DNA from: Lentzea tibetensis
GTDB lineage: Bacteria > Actinomycetota > Actinomycetes > Mycobacteriales > Pseudonocardiaceae
Reading direction: 5' to 3'
Assembly: GCF_007845675.1 (NCBI RefSeq)
Contig: NZ_VOBR01000048.1
Span: 1-37,215 of the forward strand
DNA: 37,215 bases
The position numbers and the translations under genes were made by a program. Within the stretch, counting starts at the first letter, position 1. Every line of letters starts with the position of its first letter. Positions 17,666 to 26,203 of this stretch are shown here, piece after piece. The notes under the pieces were generated by a model. That model saw only the letters and a program-made list of their open reading frames with translations. It did not search any database and was not told the DNA's origin.

Positions 17666-18640
17666 CACCGCGCCACCCCGGTTGGCGCCGGTGCTGAGGA
17701 CCAGCGTGTTGAGGCTGACGAGCACACCCTGGCTGCACGCGCCGGTCAACGCCCAGCACAGTCCCACCGCCACGAGCGACGGTGCCGTACCGATCGCCAC
17801 CAGCAGACCCGCGCCCGCGAACGTCGCCCCGAGCACGCACGTTCGCGCCCCGAACCGGTCCACCGCGCGCCCGACGAACCGCGCGGCGAGGAACCCGGCG
17901 ACACCGAACCCGGTGAGCAGGACACCGCGCTGACTCGCGCCGAGCCCGAACGCGTCGTCGAGCCGGAACGCCACGAGGAACCCGAGCCCGCCGAGGCAGC
18001 CCCAGCCGACGAAGGCGACCAGCGCCGCCCGGAGCGTCGTCGGCACGAACGCGCTGCGCAGGCTGGGCCGCTTCTCAGCCGCCTCGGTCCGCGGGACGCC
18101 CAGCACCGCCAGCGCCGTGGCGACCGCCGCCGCGCCCACGAACGCCCACCGCCACGACGCCTCCGCGACCAGCCCGCTCACCAGCGGAGCCGACGTCTGG
18201 CCCGCCGCCTGCATCGACGCGAACAGCCCCAGCGTGCGGCCGAGCCGTTCCTTGGGCACGATCGCCGCCAGCGCGCCCAGCAGCACCGGGGTGACGAAGG
18301 CGTTCGCCGCGCCCTGGACCGCCCTCAGTCCGATCAGGACCGGGAACGCCCACGAGACCGCGCACAGGATCGAGGCGGCCGCGTAGACCACGTAGGCGCC
18401 GCGGACCGTTCGTTGTGGACCCCAGCGCTGGGCCAGGGTGCCCGAGACGAGCAGCAGGCCCGCGAAGGGGAGGAGGTAGTAGGACAGCGTCGCCGCGGCC
18501 TCGCCTGCCGAGCGGTCGAAGTCCGCGCCGATCTCCGGGAGGATCGACGACGTCATCGCGCCGCCGAACGGGCCGAGGAAGCCGCCCGCGTACAGCCCGG
18601 CCCGCGCCAAACGCCCCTCTGCCAGGCGTCGAGGGTTCAC
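17447..18640 (-). CDS. MFS transporter
   Basis: 397 residues, 12 predicted helices, with the MFS loop motif in degenerate form (LAQRWGPQRT). Related to DHA1-type drug efflux proteins; substrate unknown. The GTG start at 18640 directly abuts the TAG stop of the PAC2 gene (18641-18643), so it is probably read as the second gene of that minus-strand unit. Its C-terminal tail (QHVEAGLDVEQTGETERNDGR) and last helix are antisense to the end of the other MFS gene. Confidence 0.88.
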   Translation of the reverse strand: MNPRRLAEGRLARAGLYAGGFLGPFGGAMTSSILPEIGADFDRSAGEAAATLSYYLLPFAGLLLVSGTLAQRWGPQRTVRGAYVVYAAASILCAVSWAFPVLIGLRAVQGAANAFVTPVLLGALAAIVPKERLGRTLGLFASMQAAGQTSAPLVSGLVAEASWRWAFVGAAAVATALAVLGVPRTEAAEKRPSLRSAFVPTTLRAALVAFVGWGCLGGLGFLVAFRLDDAFGLGASQRGVLLTGFGVAGFLAARFVGRAVDRFGARTCVLGATFAGAGLLVAIGTAPSLVAVGLCWALTGACSQGVLVSLNTLVLSTGANRGGAVSVVQSLRFLGGAVAPLAFVPLYQASTVAAFVVPAAALVLVPPAVLQREKPGQHVEAGLDVEQTGETERNDGR

Positions 18641-19537
18641 CTACCCGAGCGTCCCGCGCCCACCCGGCCCACGCCCGCGCCGCCGCAGGTAGCGCTCGAA
18701 CTCGGCGGCGATGTCGTCGCCGGAGGCTTCGGTGATCTGCAGCTCGGCGTCACCGCGCTCCTCGAGCGCGCGGACGTAGTTGCGCACGTCCTCGTCCTCG
18801 TCGGCCATCTCGGAGACGGTCCGCTCCCACTCCTCGGCCTGCTCGGGCAGCGCACCCAGCGGCACCTCGATGTCGAGGACCTCCTCGACCCGGTGCAGCA
18901 GCGCCAGCGTGGCCTTGGGGGAGGGCGGCTGCGACACGTAGTGCGGCACGGCCGCCCAGAACGAGATCGCCGGGATGCCCGCCTGCACGCATGCGTCCTG
19001 GAAGACGCCGACGATGCCCGTCGGGCCCTCGTACTTCGAGTGCTCCAGCCCGAACTTGGCGGCGGCCTCCGGGTCGTACGCGGTTCCGGTGACCGGGACG
19101 GGCCGGGTGTGCGGGGTGTCCATCAGCAGCGCGCCCAGAGTGACCACAGTGGTCACACCCAGCGCGTCGATGTGGCCGAGCAGTTCGGCCGCGAACTTGC
19201 GCCAGCGCATGTTCGGTTCGATGCCGTGCACGAGCACCACGTCCGAAGCGGAACCGGGCGGGCGGCAGACGGAGAGCCTGGTCGTCGGCCAGTCCACGCG
19301 GCGGGTCACGCCGTCGACCAGCCGCACCGTCGGGCGGGTGACCTGGAAGTCGTAGTAGTCGTCGGGGTCGATGTCCGCGAGCGGGGTGGCGTCCCACGTC
19401 AGCTGTAGATGCTCGATCGCGGTGCTGGCAGCGTCTCCAGCGTCGTTCCAGCCCTCGAACGCCGCCACCAAGATCGGGTTGGTGAGCGGTTCACGCGGGT
19501 GCGAGGGGGTTTGGGGTGCCTGGACCGGATCGTTCAC
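18641..19537 (-). CDS. PAC2 family protein
   Basis: 298 residues from a GTG. The PAC2 fold region (about 18-250) starts with LVAAFEGWNDAGDAAS, the family hallmark, and includes VLVHGIEPNMRW and a C-terminal charged helical segment with EEWERTVSEMADEDEDV. The family is named after a eukaryotic proteasome-assembly chaperone; M. tuberculosis Rv2125 is, to my knowledge, the equivalent gene next to metH. Its biochemical role in bacteria is not established, and the proteasome link here is by name and neighbourhood only (arc/mpa is 16 kb away). Divergent from metH across 48 bp; followed without a gap by the MFS gene. Confidence 0.9.
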   Translation of the reverse strand: MNDPVQAPQTPSHPREPLTNPILVAAFEGWNDAGDAASTAIEHLQLTWDATPLADIDPDDYYDFQVTRPTVRLVDGVTRRVDWPTTRLSVCRPPGSASDVVLVHGIEPNMRWRKFAAELLGHIDALGVTTVVTLGALLMDTPHTRPVPVTGTAYDPEAAAKFGLEHSKYEGPTGIVGVFQDACVQAGIPAISFWAAVPHYVSQPPSPKATLALLHRVEEVLDIEVPLGALPEQAEEWERTVSEMADEDEDVRNYVRALEERGDAELQITEASGDDIAAEFERYLRRRGRGPGGRGTLG

Positions 19538-19543
19538 TGCGCC

Positions 19544-19579
19544 AGACTAAGGCCTCCCGTCCTGGGGGCCCCGTAGGCT
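19544..19579. promoter_or_regulatory. Back-to-back leaderless promoters of PAC2 and metH
   Basis: On the plus strand TAGGCT (19574-19579) ends 6 nt before the metH ATG. On the minus strand TAGTCT (19549-19544) ends 6 nt before the PAC2 GTG. The whole intergenic region is 48 bp, so the two -35 regions must overlap. No ribosome binding site is seen for either gene, and no cobalamin riboswitch precedes metH. Confidence 0.5.
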
Positions 19580-19585
19580 TGCCCC

Positions 19586-22500
19586 ATGCCGGACCGCTTC
19601 ATGGACGCCCTGGCCGCACGAGTGCTCGTCGCGGACGGCGCCATGGGGACGATGTTGCAGTCGGCTGACCTCACGCTCGACGACTTCGACGGGCTCGAGG
19701 GCTGCAACGAGATCCTCAACGTCACGCGCCCGGACGTCGTGAGAGACGTGCACCGCGGCTATCTGGAAGCCGGCGTGGACGCCGTCGAGACGAACACGTT
19801 CGGCGCGAACCTCGCCAACCTGGCCGAATACGACATTCCGGACCAGATCTTCCTCCTGTCCGAACGCGGTGCCGCACTGGCGCGCGAGGTGGCCGACGAG
19901 TTCAGCACGCCCGACCGGCCGCGGTTCGTGCTCGGCTCCGTCGGGCCGGGCACCAAGCTGCCGACGCTGGGCCACGCGCCGTTCGCGACCCTGCGCGACG
20001 CCTACGAACAGCAGGTCAAAGGCCTGCTGGTGGGCGGCGCGGACGCGGTGATCGTCGAGACGTCGCAGGACCTGCTGCAGACCAAGGCGTCGATCATCGG
20101 CGCCAAGCGGGCGATGGCCGCCGAGGGACAGCGGGTGCCGATCATCGCGCAGGTCACCGTCGAGACGACCGGCACGATGCTGCTCGGCTCGGAGATCGGC
20201 GCCGCGCTGAACGCGCTGGAACCGCTCGGCATCGACCTCATCGGCCTGAACTGCGCGACCGGGCCCGCCGAGATGAGCGAGCACCTGCGCCAGCTCGCCA
20301 AGCACTCCCGCGTGCCGCTGTCCGTGATGCCGAACGCCGGCCTGCCCGAGCTCGGCCCGCACGGCGCGGTGTACCCGCTCTCGCCGGAGGCGCTCGCCCA
20401 GGCGCTGGCGGGCTTCGTCACCGAGTTCGGCGCGCGGCTCGTCGGCGGGTGCTGCGGCACGACGGCCGAGCACCTGCGCCAGGTGGCCGAGGCCGTGCGC
20501 GACCTGCCCCGCGCGGACCGCAGGCCGCGGCCCGAACCCGGTGTCTCGTCGCTGTACCAGGCCGTTCCGTTCAAACAGGACGCGTCGGTGCTGATGATCG
20601 GCGAGCGGACGAACGCCAACGGCTCCAAGGCGTTCCGCGATGCGATGCTCGCCGAGCGCTGGGAGGACTGCATCGAGATCGCGCGCGACCAGACGCGCGA
20701 GGGCGCTCACCTGATCGACCTGTGCATCGACTACGTCGGCCGCGACGGTGTGGCGGACATGACGGCGCTGGCGTCTCGTCTGGCGACCGCGTCGACGCTC
20801 CCGATCGTGCTCGACTCGACCGAACCCGAGGTGCTGCGCGCCGGACTCGAGTGCCTCGGCGGGCGCTGCGCCGTCAACTCGGTGAACTACGAGGACGGCG
20901 ACGGGCCGGACTCGCGCTTCCAGAAGATCATGCGGCTCGTGTCGGAGCACGGCGCGGCCGTGGTGGCGCTGTGCATCGACGAGGAGGGCCAGGCCCGCAC
21001 CGCCCAGTGGAAGGTGCGCGTCGCGACCCGGCTGATCGACGACCTCGTGACGAACTGGGGCCTGCGGCACTCGGACGTCATCGTCGACTGCCTGACGTTC
21101 CCGATCTCCACCGGCCAGGAGGAGGTGCGCCGCGACGCGGTCGAGACGATCGAGGCGATCCGCGAGCTGAAGCGCCGTTTCCCCGACGTGCAAACGACTC
21201 TGGGACTGTCCAATGTGTCCTTCGGGCTGAACCCGGCCGCGCGGCAGGTGCTGAACTCGGTGTTCCTGCACGAGTGCGTCCAGGCCGGTCTGGACACCGC
21301 GATCGTGCACGCGTCGAAGATCGTGCCGATGGCGCGCATCCCGGACGAGCAGCGCGCGGTCGCGCTGGACCTGGTCTACGACCGCCGGCGTGAGGGCTAC
21401 GACCCGCTGCAGCGGCTCATGGAGCTGTTCGAGGGCGTCACGACGTCGTCGAACAAGGCTTCCCGCGCACAGGAACTGGCCGCGCTGCCGCTGTTCGCAC
21501 GGCTGGAGCGGCGGATCGTCGACGGCGAGCGCAACGGTCTCGAAGCGGACCTCGACGCGGCGCTCGAGGAGCGTCCGGCGTTGCAGATCATCAACGACAC
21601 GCTGCTCGCGGGCATGAAGACCGTCGGCGAGCTGTTCGGCTCCGGGCAGATGCAGCTGCCGTTCGTGCTCCAGTCCGCTGAGGTCATGAAGACCGCGGTC
21701 GCGCACCTCGAGCCGCACATGGAGCGCGCCGACGACGGTGGCAAGGGCCGGATCGTGCTCGCCACGGTGAAGGGCGACGTCCACGACATCGGCAAGAACC
21801 TCGTGGACATCATCCTGTCCAACAACGGCTACGAGGTCGTGAACATCGGCATCAAGCAGCCGATCACCACGATCCTGGAAGCGGCCGAGGAACATCGCGC
21901 GGACGCCATCGGCATGTCCGGCCTGCTGGTGAAGTCGACCGTGATCATGAAGGAGAACCTGGAGGAGATGAACTCGCGCGGTGTCGCCGCGCGGTGGCCC
22001 GTTCTCCTCGGCGGCGCCGCTCTGACCAGGGCCTACGTCGAGAACGACCTGACCGAGATGTACCTCGGCGACGTCCGCTACGCCCGTGACGCGTTCGAGG
22101 GCCTGCGGCTGATGGACGCGATCATGGCGGCCAAGCGCGGCGAGACACCGCACGCCGACCAGGAGTCTCTCGCGAAGGCCGCCGAGCGCAAGGCGCGCCG
22201 GGAACGCTCGTTGCGGATCGCGGCCGCCCGCAAGGAGGCCCAGCCGGAGCCGGTGCCGATCTCCCGGTCCGACGTGGCCGCGGACAACCCGGTCCCGGTG
22301 CCGCCGTTCTGGGGCAGCCGGGTGGTCAAGGGCATCCCGGTCGCGGACTACTCGGCGCTGCTCGACGAGCGCGCCACGTTCATGGGCCAGTGGGGCTTGA
22401 AAGGCTCGCGGGGCGGCGGCCCGACGTACGACGAGCTCGTCGAGACCGAGGGACGGCCCCGGCTGCGCTACTGGATGGATCGCCTTGCCACGGAAGGGGT

Positions 22501-23110
22501 TCTGGCGCACGCGGCCGTCGTGTACGGCTACTTCCCGTGCGTCTCCGACGGCTCGGACCTGATCATCCTGAAGGAGCCGTCGCCGGACGCGTCCGAGTGG
22601 TTCCGGTTCACGTTCCCGCGTCAGAAGCGGGACCGTCGGCTGTGCCTGGCGGACTTCTGGCGGCCGCGTTCGTCAGGCGAGGTGGACGTGATCGCGTTTC
22701 ACCTCGTGACGATGGGGCAGCCGATCGCGGACTACGCCAACGAGCTGTTCGCGAAGAACTCCTACCGCGAGTACCTGGAGGTGCACGGCCTCGGCGTGCA
22801 GCTCACCGAGGCGCTCGCCGAGTACTGGCACAAGCGGATCCGCGAGGAGCTGACCTGGCCGTCCGGCGGGTCGGTTGCCGCCGAGGACCCGGCGGACGTG
22901 GAGGAGTTCTTCAAGCTCGGCTACCGCGGTGCGCGGTACTCGTTCGGCTACGGCGCCTGTCCCGAGATGGAGGACCGGGCACGCATCGTCGAGCTGCTGG
23001 AGCCTTCGCGGATCGGGGTGGCGTTGTCGGAGGAGCTGCAGCTGCACCCGGAGCAGTCCACGGACGCCTTCGTGGCGCACCACCCCGAAGCCAAGTACTT
23101 CAACGTGTGA
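19586..23110 (+). CDS. metH: Cobalamin-dependent methionine synthase
   Basis: 1174 residues, all four MetH modules present. The homocysteine-binding barrel (about 1-310) starts VLVADGAMGTML, with zinc ligands in LNCATG (about C222) and GGCCGTT (about C288, C289). The methyl-THF (pterin) barrel is about 330-620 with IGERTNANGSKAFR. The cobalamin domain (about 640-870) has DVHDIGKN, with His733 as the lower cobalt ligand. The activation (AdoMet) domain is about 880-1174 with RYSFGYGACPEM. It makes methionine from homocysteine and methyl-tetrahydrofolate in the cytoplasm. The cobalt transporter genes under a B12 riboswitch 1.6 kb downstream fit its cofactor need. Confidence 0.98.
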   Translation: MPDRFMDALAARVLVADGAMGTMLQSADLTLDDFDGLEGCNEILNVTRPDVVRDVHRGYLEAGVDAVETNTFGANLANLAEYDIPDQIFLLSERGAALAREVADEFSTPDRPRFVLGSVGPGTKLPTLGHAPFATLRDAYEQQVKGLLVGGADAVIVETSQDLLQTKASIIGAKRAMAAEGQRVPIIAQVTVETTGTMLLGSEIGAALNALEPLGIDLIGLNCATGPAEMSEHLRQLAKHSRVPLSVMPNAGLPELGPHGAVYPLSPEALAQALAGFVTEFGARLVGGCCGTTAEHLRQVAEAVRDLPRADRRPRPEPGVSSLYQAVPFKQDASVLMIGERTNANGSKAFRDAMLAERWEDCIEIARDQTREGAHLIDLCIDYVGRDGVADMTALASRLATASTLPIVLDSTEPEVLRAGLECLGGRCAVNSVNYEDGDGPDSRFQKIMRLVSEHGAAVVALCIDEEGQARTAQWKVRVATRLIDDLVTNWGLRHSDVIVDCLTFPISTGQEEVRRDAVETIEAIRELKRRFPDVQTTLGLSNVSFGLNPAARQVLNSVFLHECVQAGLDTAIVHASKIVPMARIPDEQRAVALDLVYDRRREGYDPLQRLMELFEGVTTSSNKASRAQELAALPLFARLERRIVDGERNGLEADLDAALEERPALQIINDTLLAGMKTVGELFGSGQMQLPFVLQSAEVMKTAVAHLEPHMERADDGGKGRIVLATVKGDVHDIGKNLVDIILSNNGYEVVNIGIKQPITTILEAAEEHRADAIGMSGLLVKSTVIMKENLEEMNSRGVAARWPVLLGGAALTRAYVENDLTEMYLGDVRYARDAFEGLRLMDAIMAAKRGETPHADQESLAKAAERKARRERSLRIAAARKEAQPEPVPISRSDVAADNPVPVPPFWGSRVVKGIPVADYSALLDERATFMGQWGLKGSRGGGPTYDELVETEGRPRLRYWMDRLATEGVLAHAAVVYGYFPCVSDGSDLIILKEPSPDASEWFRFTFPRQKRDRRLCLADFWRPRSSGEVDVIAFHLVTMGQPIADYANELFAKNSYREYLEVHGLGVQLTEALAEYWHKRIREELTWPSGGSVAAEDPADVEEFFKLGYRGARYSFGYGACPEMEDRARIVELLEPSRIGVALSEELQLHPEQSTDAFVAHHPEAKYFNV

Positions 23111-23304
23111 CCCCCATGCGGCACCGGAATTCGTCGGTGCTGGCGGGGAGAATGAAAGCAGGGGGACCCCTGGGCGGGGACGCCTGCGAAAGCGCGCGAC
23201 GTGACGTGGATGGCGCGGCTGAGCTGTTCGTCACCGGAGAAGCCCTGGTGGCGGCCTCAGGCCGTAAGTTGGACGGGTAGCCGTCAACTGATCGAGGAGT
23301 GCTC

Positions 23305-23967
23305 GTGGGTCGCCCTGCCGCCGTGTTGTGGGACATGGACGGAACGCTGCTCGACTCGGAGAAGCTGTGGGACATCCCGCTCTACGAGTACGCCGAGAAG
23401 CTCGGCGGCGAGCTGTCGCTGAAGACCCGGCAGGCGATGGTCGGCACCAACGTGCCGACGACGCTGTCGCTGCTGTTCGGTGAGGTCGGGGTCACGCCGA
23501 CCCAGGACGACCTGAGCGACGCGGCCGCGTGGATCCTGCGGCGTACGGAAGAGGTGTTCCGGTCCGGCCTCGTGTTCCGGCCGGGCGCGCAGGAGGCGCT
23601 GCGATCCGTGCGCGCGTCCGGCGTGCCCATGGCGCTCGTGACGTCGACCGACCGGGCGCTCACCGAGATCTGCCTCGACACGATCGGGCGCGAGCTGTTC
23701 GACGTGACCGTGTGCGGCGACGAGGTGTCCGGGCTCAACAAGCCGCTGCCCGAGCCGTACCTGCGGGCCGCGCGGCTGCTCGGTGCCGACGCCGAGCGGT
23801 GCGTCGCGATCGAGGACTCGCCAACCGGTGTCGCCTCGGCCGTGGCGGCCGGGTGCACGGTGCTCGTCATCCCGTGCGACGTGCCGGTGGACGCGGGCGA
23901 GCGCCGCGTGTTCCGGTCCTCGCTGGAGGGCGTGGAACTCGCGACGCTCGCCGACTTGCTGAACTAG
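23305..23967 (+). CDS. HAD-superfamily hydrolase, phosphoglucomutase-like
   Basis: 220 residues from the GTG at 23305, which has GAGGAG (23294-23299) at 5-nt spacing; a GTG at 23299 overlaps that site and is unlikely. HAD motifs in order: DMDGTLLDSE (nucleophile Asp10, acid/base Asp12), motif II in VTSTD, motif III Lys in NKPLPEPY, motif IV in IEDSPTG. A helical C1 cap lies between motifs I and II. It is a phosphatase or beta-phosphoglucomutase-like enzyme; the substrate is not predictable. It lies 194 bp after metH, and the gap holds small hairpins but no gene I can defend. Confidence 0.88.
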   Translation: MGRPAAVLWDMDGTLLDSEKLWDIPLYEYAEKLGGELSLKTRQAMVGTNVPTTLSLLFGEVGVTPTQDDLSDAAAWILRRTEEVFRSGLVFRPGAQEALRSVRASGVPMALVTSTDRALTEICLDTIGRELFDVTVCGDEVSGLNKPLPEPYLRAARLLGADAERCVAIEDSPTGVASAVAAGCTVLVIPCDVPVDAGERRVFRSSLEGVELATLADLLN

Positions 23968-23980
23968 ACGGTTCGCCGAA

Positions 23981-24727
23981 CTAGGCGGCCGCTGAGGCCT
24001 TCACCTCGGTCTTGCGGGTGGCGGGGTCGACCAGCAGGCCGAACACCACGCCGATGCCGACGTACAACGTGGCCGTCTGCGCCAGTGACGACAGGCGGAA
24101 CTGCCACAGCACGGCGACCGGCATGTCCGCCGGGATGGCGTCCGGCGGCGCCGGGAACGCCAGCAGCACCACGGCCGTCGCCGCGACCGCGGCCAGCAGC
24201 ACCGCGGTGGTGCGGCCGGGCGCCGTGAGGTGGGTCAGCCGCGACGCCAGCCAGCTGGCGCCGTAGACGATCAGCAGACCCGCGGCGATCACGCCGAGGT
24301 ACAGGACCGTCCGGTAGTTGACCGTCTCCGGGTCACCCACCGCTGGCGGGTTCGCCGGGTACTTCACCCACGGCAGGAACGCTGCCGCCCCGAACACCGC
24401 GACCGCGAGCGTGAGGCTGCGGTGGAACGGTGTGCCGTCGGCGAACCAGCGGCGGGCCATGGCGTACGCGGTCGCGAACACCAGGCCGATCGCCAGTCCG
24501 ACGATGACCGCGGCCAGCACCCCGCCCAGTACCTGCATGGGGCGGCTGACCAGCGCTTCCTCGTGCGAGTGACCAGCGCCCTCGGTGGCGGCGCGGGACT
24601 CCTCGACGAGCAGCGCGGCGCGGATCGGGATCTCGGTCACGAAGAGACCGACGAGGCCCGAAGCGAGCCCGGCGATCCCTCCTGCCGCGAGTCCGCGCAG
24701 CGCGAGGCCCTGATAAGTGGTCGTCAT
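23981..24727 (-). CDS. cbtA: Cobalt transporter subunit CbtA
   Basis: 248 residues from the ATG at 24727; a GTG at 24748 would overlap cbtB and is less likely. Five to six hydrophobic segments; a His-containing loop EGAGHSHEEALVSRPMQ after the first helix and WVKYPANPPAVGDPETVNYR in the middle are characteristic of the CbtA family. With CbtB it forms a predicted cobalt uptake system, known from its regular occurrence behind cobalamin riboswitches. It is cotranscribed with cbtB (11 bp between the cbtB stop and this ATG). Convergent with the HAD gene (13 bp). Confidence 0.92.
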   Translation of the reverse strand: MTTTYQGLALRGLAAGGIAGLASGLVGLFVTEIPIRAALLVEESRAATEGAGHSHEEALVSRPMQVLGGVLAAVIVGLAIGLVFATAYAMARRWFADGTPFHRSLTLAVAVFGAAAFLPWVKYPANPPAVGDPETVNYRTVLYLGVIAAGLLIVYGASWLASRLTHLTAPGRTTAVLLAAVAATAVVLLAFPAPPDAIPADMPVAVLWQFRLSSLAQTATLYVGIGVVFGLLVDPATRKTEVKASAAA

Positions 24728-24738
24728 GCCGGGGCGCC

Positions 24739-24927
24739 CTAGTGGCACGGGACGCCGAGCGCGTGCCGGCCGTCGTGGAAGAACTCGTGGAGCGTTTCAG
24801 AAGCGGCGCCGAGTGCGAGGCCGTTCTCCTGCAGCACCAAGTAGGTGATCAGGAGTCCGAGCAGTGCGACGGCGAACGCCCACCTCGGTACCTGGACGGC
24901 GGACAGATGGGCAGCGGGGCTCGTCAT
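24739..24927 (-). CDS. cbtB: Cobalt transporter subunit CbtB
   Basis: 62 residues from the ATG at 24927, which has GGAGGAG 6 nt upstream; an upstream in-frame ATG at 24942 would put this ribosome binding site inside the gene. One membrane helix (VPRWAFAVALLGLLITYLVL) is followed by the CbtB C-terminus HEFFHDGRHALGVPCH, whose His and Cys residues are thought to bind cobalt. It is the first gene after the cobalamin riboswitch, so transcription or translation should fall when B12 is plentiful. Confidence 0.93.
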   Translation of the reverse strand: MTSPAAHLSAVQVPRWAFAVALLGLLITYLVLQENGLALGAASETLHEFFHDGRHALGVPCH

Positions 24928-24967
24928 GACGGGCTCCTCCATACCTCGTGGAAGGTGAACTTTTCAG

Positions 24968-25133
24968 CGCCGCAGCCGGTCTCCTGACTCCCGGATCAAC
25001 GCTGCCCCGCGTCTTCCCAGCCCCGAGGTGGGACCAGTGACGTGCTCGGCGGGGTTCGCTTCCCGGTCACAGTGGCGAGGACCGCGCCGGATTTTCACCG
25101 GCTTCCCGTCACTGCGGCGGTGGAACCGTAAGT
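24968..25133 (-). ncRNA. Cobalamin riboswitch controlling cbtBA
   Basis: Read on the minus strand, the region contains the conserved cobalamin-aptamer blocks in order: GGGAAGCCGGTGAAAATCCGG (B12 core start, near 25110-25088), then CCTCGCCACTGTGACCGGGA and, at the 3' side, GAGTCAGGAGACCGGC (near 24990-24975). The structured part ends about 40 nt before the cbtB start, leaving room for a ribosome-sequestering switch; I see no T-rich intrinsic terminator. Boundaries are approximate. Confidence 0.93.
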
Positions 25134-25179
25134 GCATTTGCCACCTGTGCACAACCGGCCATCCGAGTTGTCGCGTTCG

Positions 25180-25842
25180 TCACTTCGCGAGTGGACAGTC
25201 GCCGCAGGTCCCGCCACCTTGCAGGCGGTAGTAAAGGCAACAACTCCGACGCCGGAACGTGACCTCGCCGGGAAACGGGAGGAATTCTCCGGTTCCGGCG
25301 AACGGTGGATTCGCGAGCATCTGTTCGCCGCGCGCTTCCGCTTCTTCCGCGGTGAGCGCACCCGTGCGGCTCATCGTGCGCAGCGCACCCGCAATCGCTG
25401 ACGCCGCGTTACCCCAGAGCAGTCCACGTGCGACTGGAACGATCTCCCTGATGGCCTCGACAACACCGTTGAGCGCGTCGGAGATGCCCGGTCCCGCTCC
25501 CGGCACGTCGAGGCGCACGCTGAGTCCGTTCGCGTTGTCGTAGTGCCACCACAGGTTTTCCGGCCGAACGTCCGGCGTGATTCCGTCGAGCGTCGACGTC
25601 GCCGTCAGCGGGCAGAGCAACCGCGCGGTGTAGCTGAGGAAGAACAACGACGCGGCGACCCGCGGCTCGTTCGTCCGATAACGGTCGGCGATCGTGCCGA
25701 TCGTTTCCTTCAGCGCGGGTCCTTCGAGCAATGCCGTTCCCGGCAGCCACGTCTCGTCGGGGCGGCCGACGTCGAGCACGAAGAAGGGGCTGATGCCGCG
25801 TACCCGGCGCAGCGTCGCGAGCACATCGGCGAATTCGGACAC
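25180..25842 (-). CDS. FhuF-like [2Fe-2S] ferric-reductase-type protein
   Basis: 220 residues from the GTG at 25842. The C-terminus has CC-x10-C-x2-C (Cys201, 202, 213, 216), the unusual cluster motif of FhuF, which reduces iron in siderophores at the inner face of the membrane. The remainder fits the FhuF/IucA-related domain (SLFFLSYTARLLCPLTAT and LWWHYDNANGLSVRLD). Start choice: the frame is open far upstream, but TAACTT (25855-25850) lies 7 nt before this GTG, fitting a leaderless start. Its stop is about 47 bp upstream of the cobalamin riboswitch on the same strand, so the riboswitch does not control it unless transcription reads through. Role: siderophore-iron release (family knowledge). 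Confidence 0.82.
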   Translation of the reverse strand: MSEFADVLATLRRVRGISPFFVLDVGRPDETWLPGTALLEGPALKETIGTIADRYRTNEPRVAASLFFLSYTARLLCPLTATSTLDGITPDVRPENLWWHYDNANGLSVRLDVPGAGPGISDALNGVVEAIREIVPVARGLLWGNAASAIAGALRTMSRTGALTAEEAEARGEQMLANPPFAGTGEFLPFPGEVTFRRRSCCLYYRLQGGGTCGDCPLAK

Positions 25843-25849
25843 GTGGCCG

Positions 25850-25855
25850 AAGTTA
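25850..25855 (-). promoter_or_regulatory. -10 box of a leaderless start (FhuF-like gene)
   Basis: On the minus strand TAACTT ends 7 nt before the GTG at 25842, which has no ribosome binding site. Confidence 0.4.
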
Positions 25856-25927
25856 CTAGGTGTATCTGCCCGCGCGCGTCGCACCTCTGACCTGGTGAGG
25901 GAAAGCTCATCCGGGGGGATGATGACG

Positions 25928-26176
25928 ATGTTCGCCGAACTGACCGCAGATTTCTGGCGCTGCACCGCCGAGCGCGCGGTGCGCACGTTCCTGCAGACGC
26001 TCGTCGCCGTGCTCGGCGCGGGAGGCATCGGACTGCTCGACGCGCCGTGGGTGACCGCGCTGTCGACATCCGGGATGGCGGCGCTGCTGAGCGTGCTCAA
26101 CGCTGTGGTCGCCGCTCCGATCGGCACGCCGAACTCGCCGAGCGTCCTGAGGCCGCGTTCACGCGTCGGCGTCTGA
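25928..26176 (+). CDS. Orphan r1t-type holin-like small membrane protein
   Basis: About 82 residues. Starts ATG 25919, 25922 and 25928 are all in frame; 25928 is chosen because the G-run at 25913-25918 is then 9 nt upstream. The sequence FWRCTAERAVRTFLQTLVAVL, then a GIGLLDAPWVTALSTSGMAALLSVLNAVVA stretch, closely resembles the phage r1t holin family: two membrane segments joined by a short LLDAPW turn. Holins make holes in the inner membrane to release endolysin. No endolysin, tail or integrase gene is near, so it is either a prophage relic or a domesticated chromosomal membrane protein. It converges with the antitoxin-like gene (27 bp between stops). Confidence 0.75.
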   Translation: MFAELTADFWRCTAERAVRTFLQTLVAVLGAGGIGLLDAPWVTALSTSGMAALLSVLNAVVAAPIGTPNSPSVLRPRSRVGV

Positions 26177-26203
26177 GGTCGGTTCTCGCGGCCGGCGGTG
26201 AGG

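Noticed and set aside
19547-22510. 987-codon open frame antisense to metH, and similar long frames opposite or overlapping other genes (for example 913-2841, 5391-8213, 2896-4692)
   Set aside because: They are shadows produced by strong G/C bias at third positions: composition is Arg/Ala/Pro/Gly-rich or His/Val/Gln-rich, no domain is recognisable, and the overlapping gene is a clear family member.
23117-23281. 54-codon frame between metH and the HAD gene
   Set aside because: No ribosome binding site, no recognisable domain, and it only continues an open shadow frame; the region contains small hairpins that fit an untranslated leader equally well.
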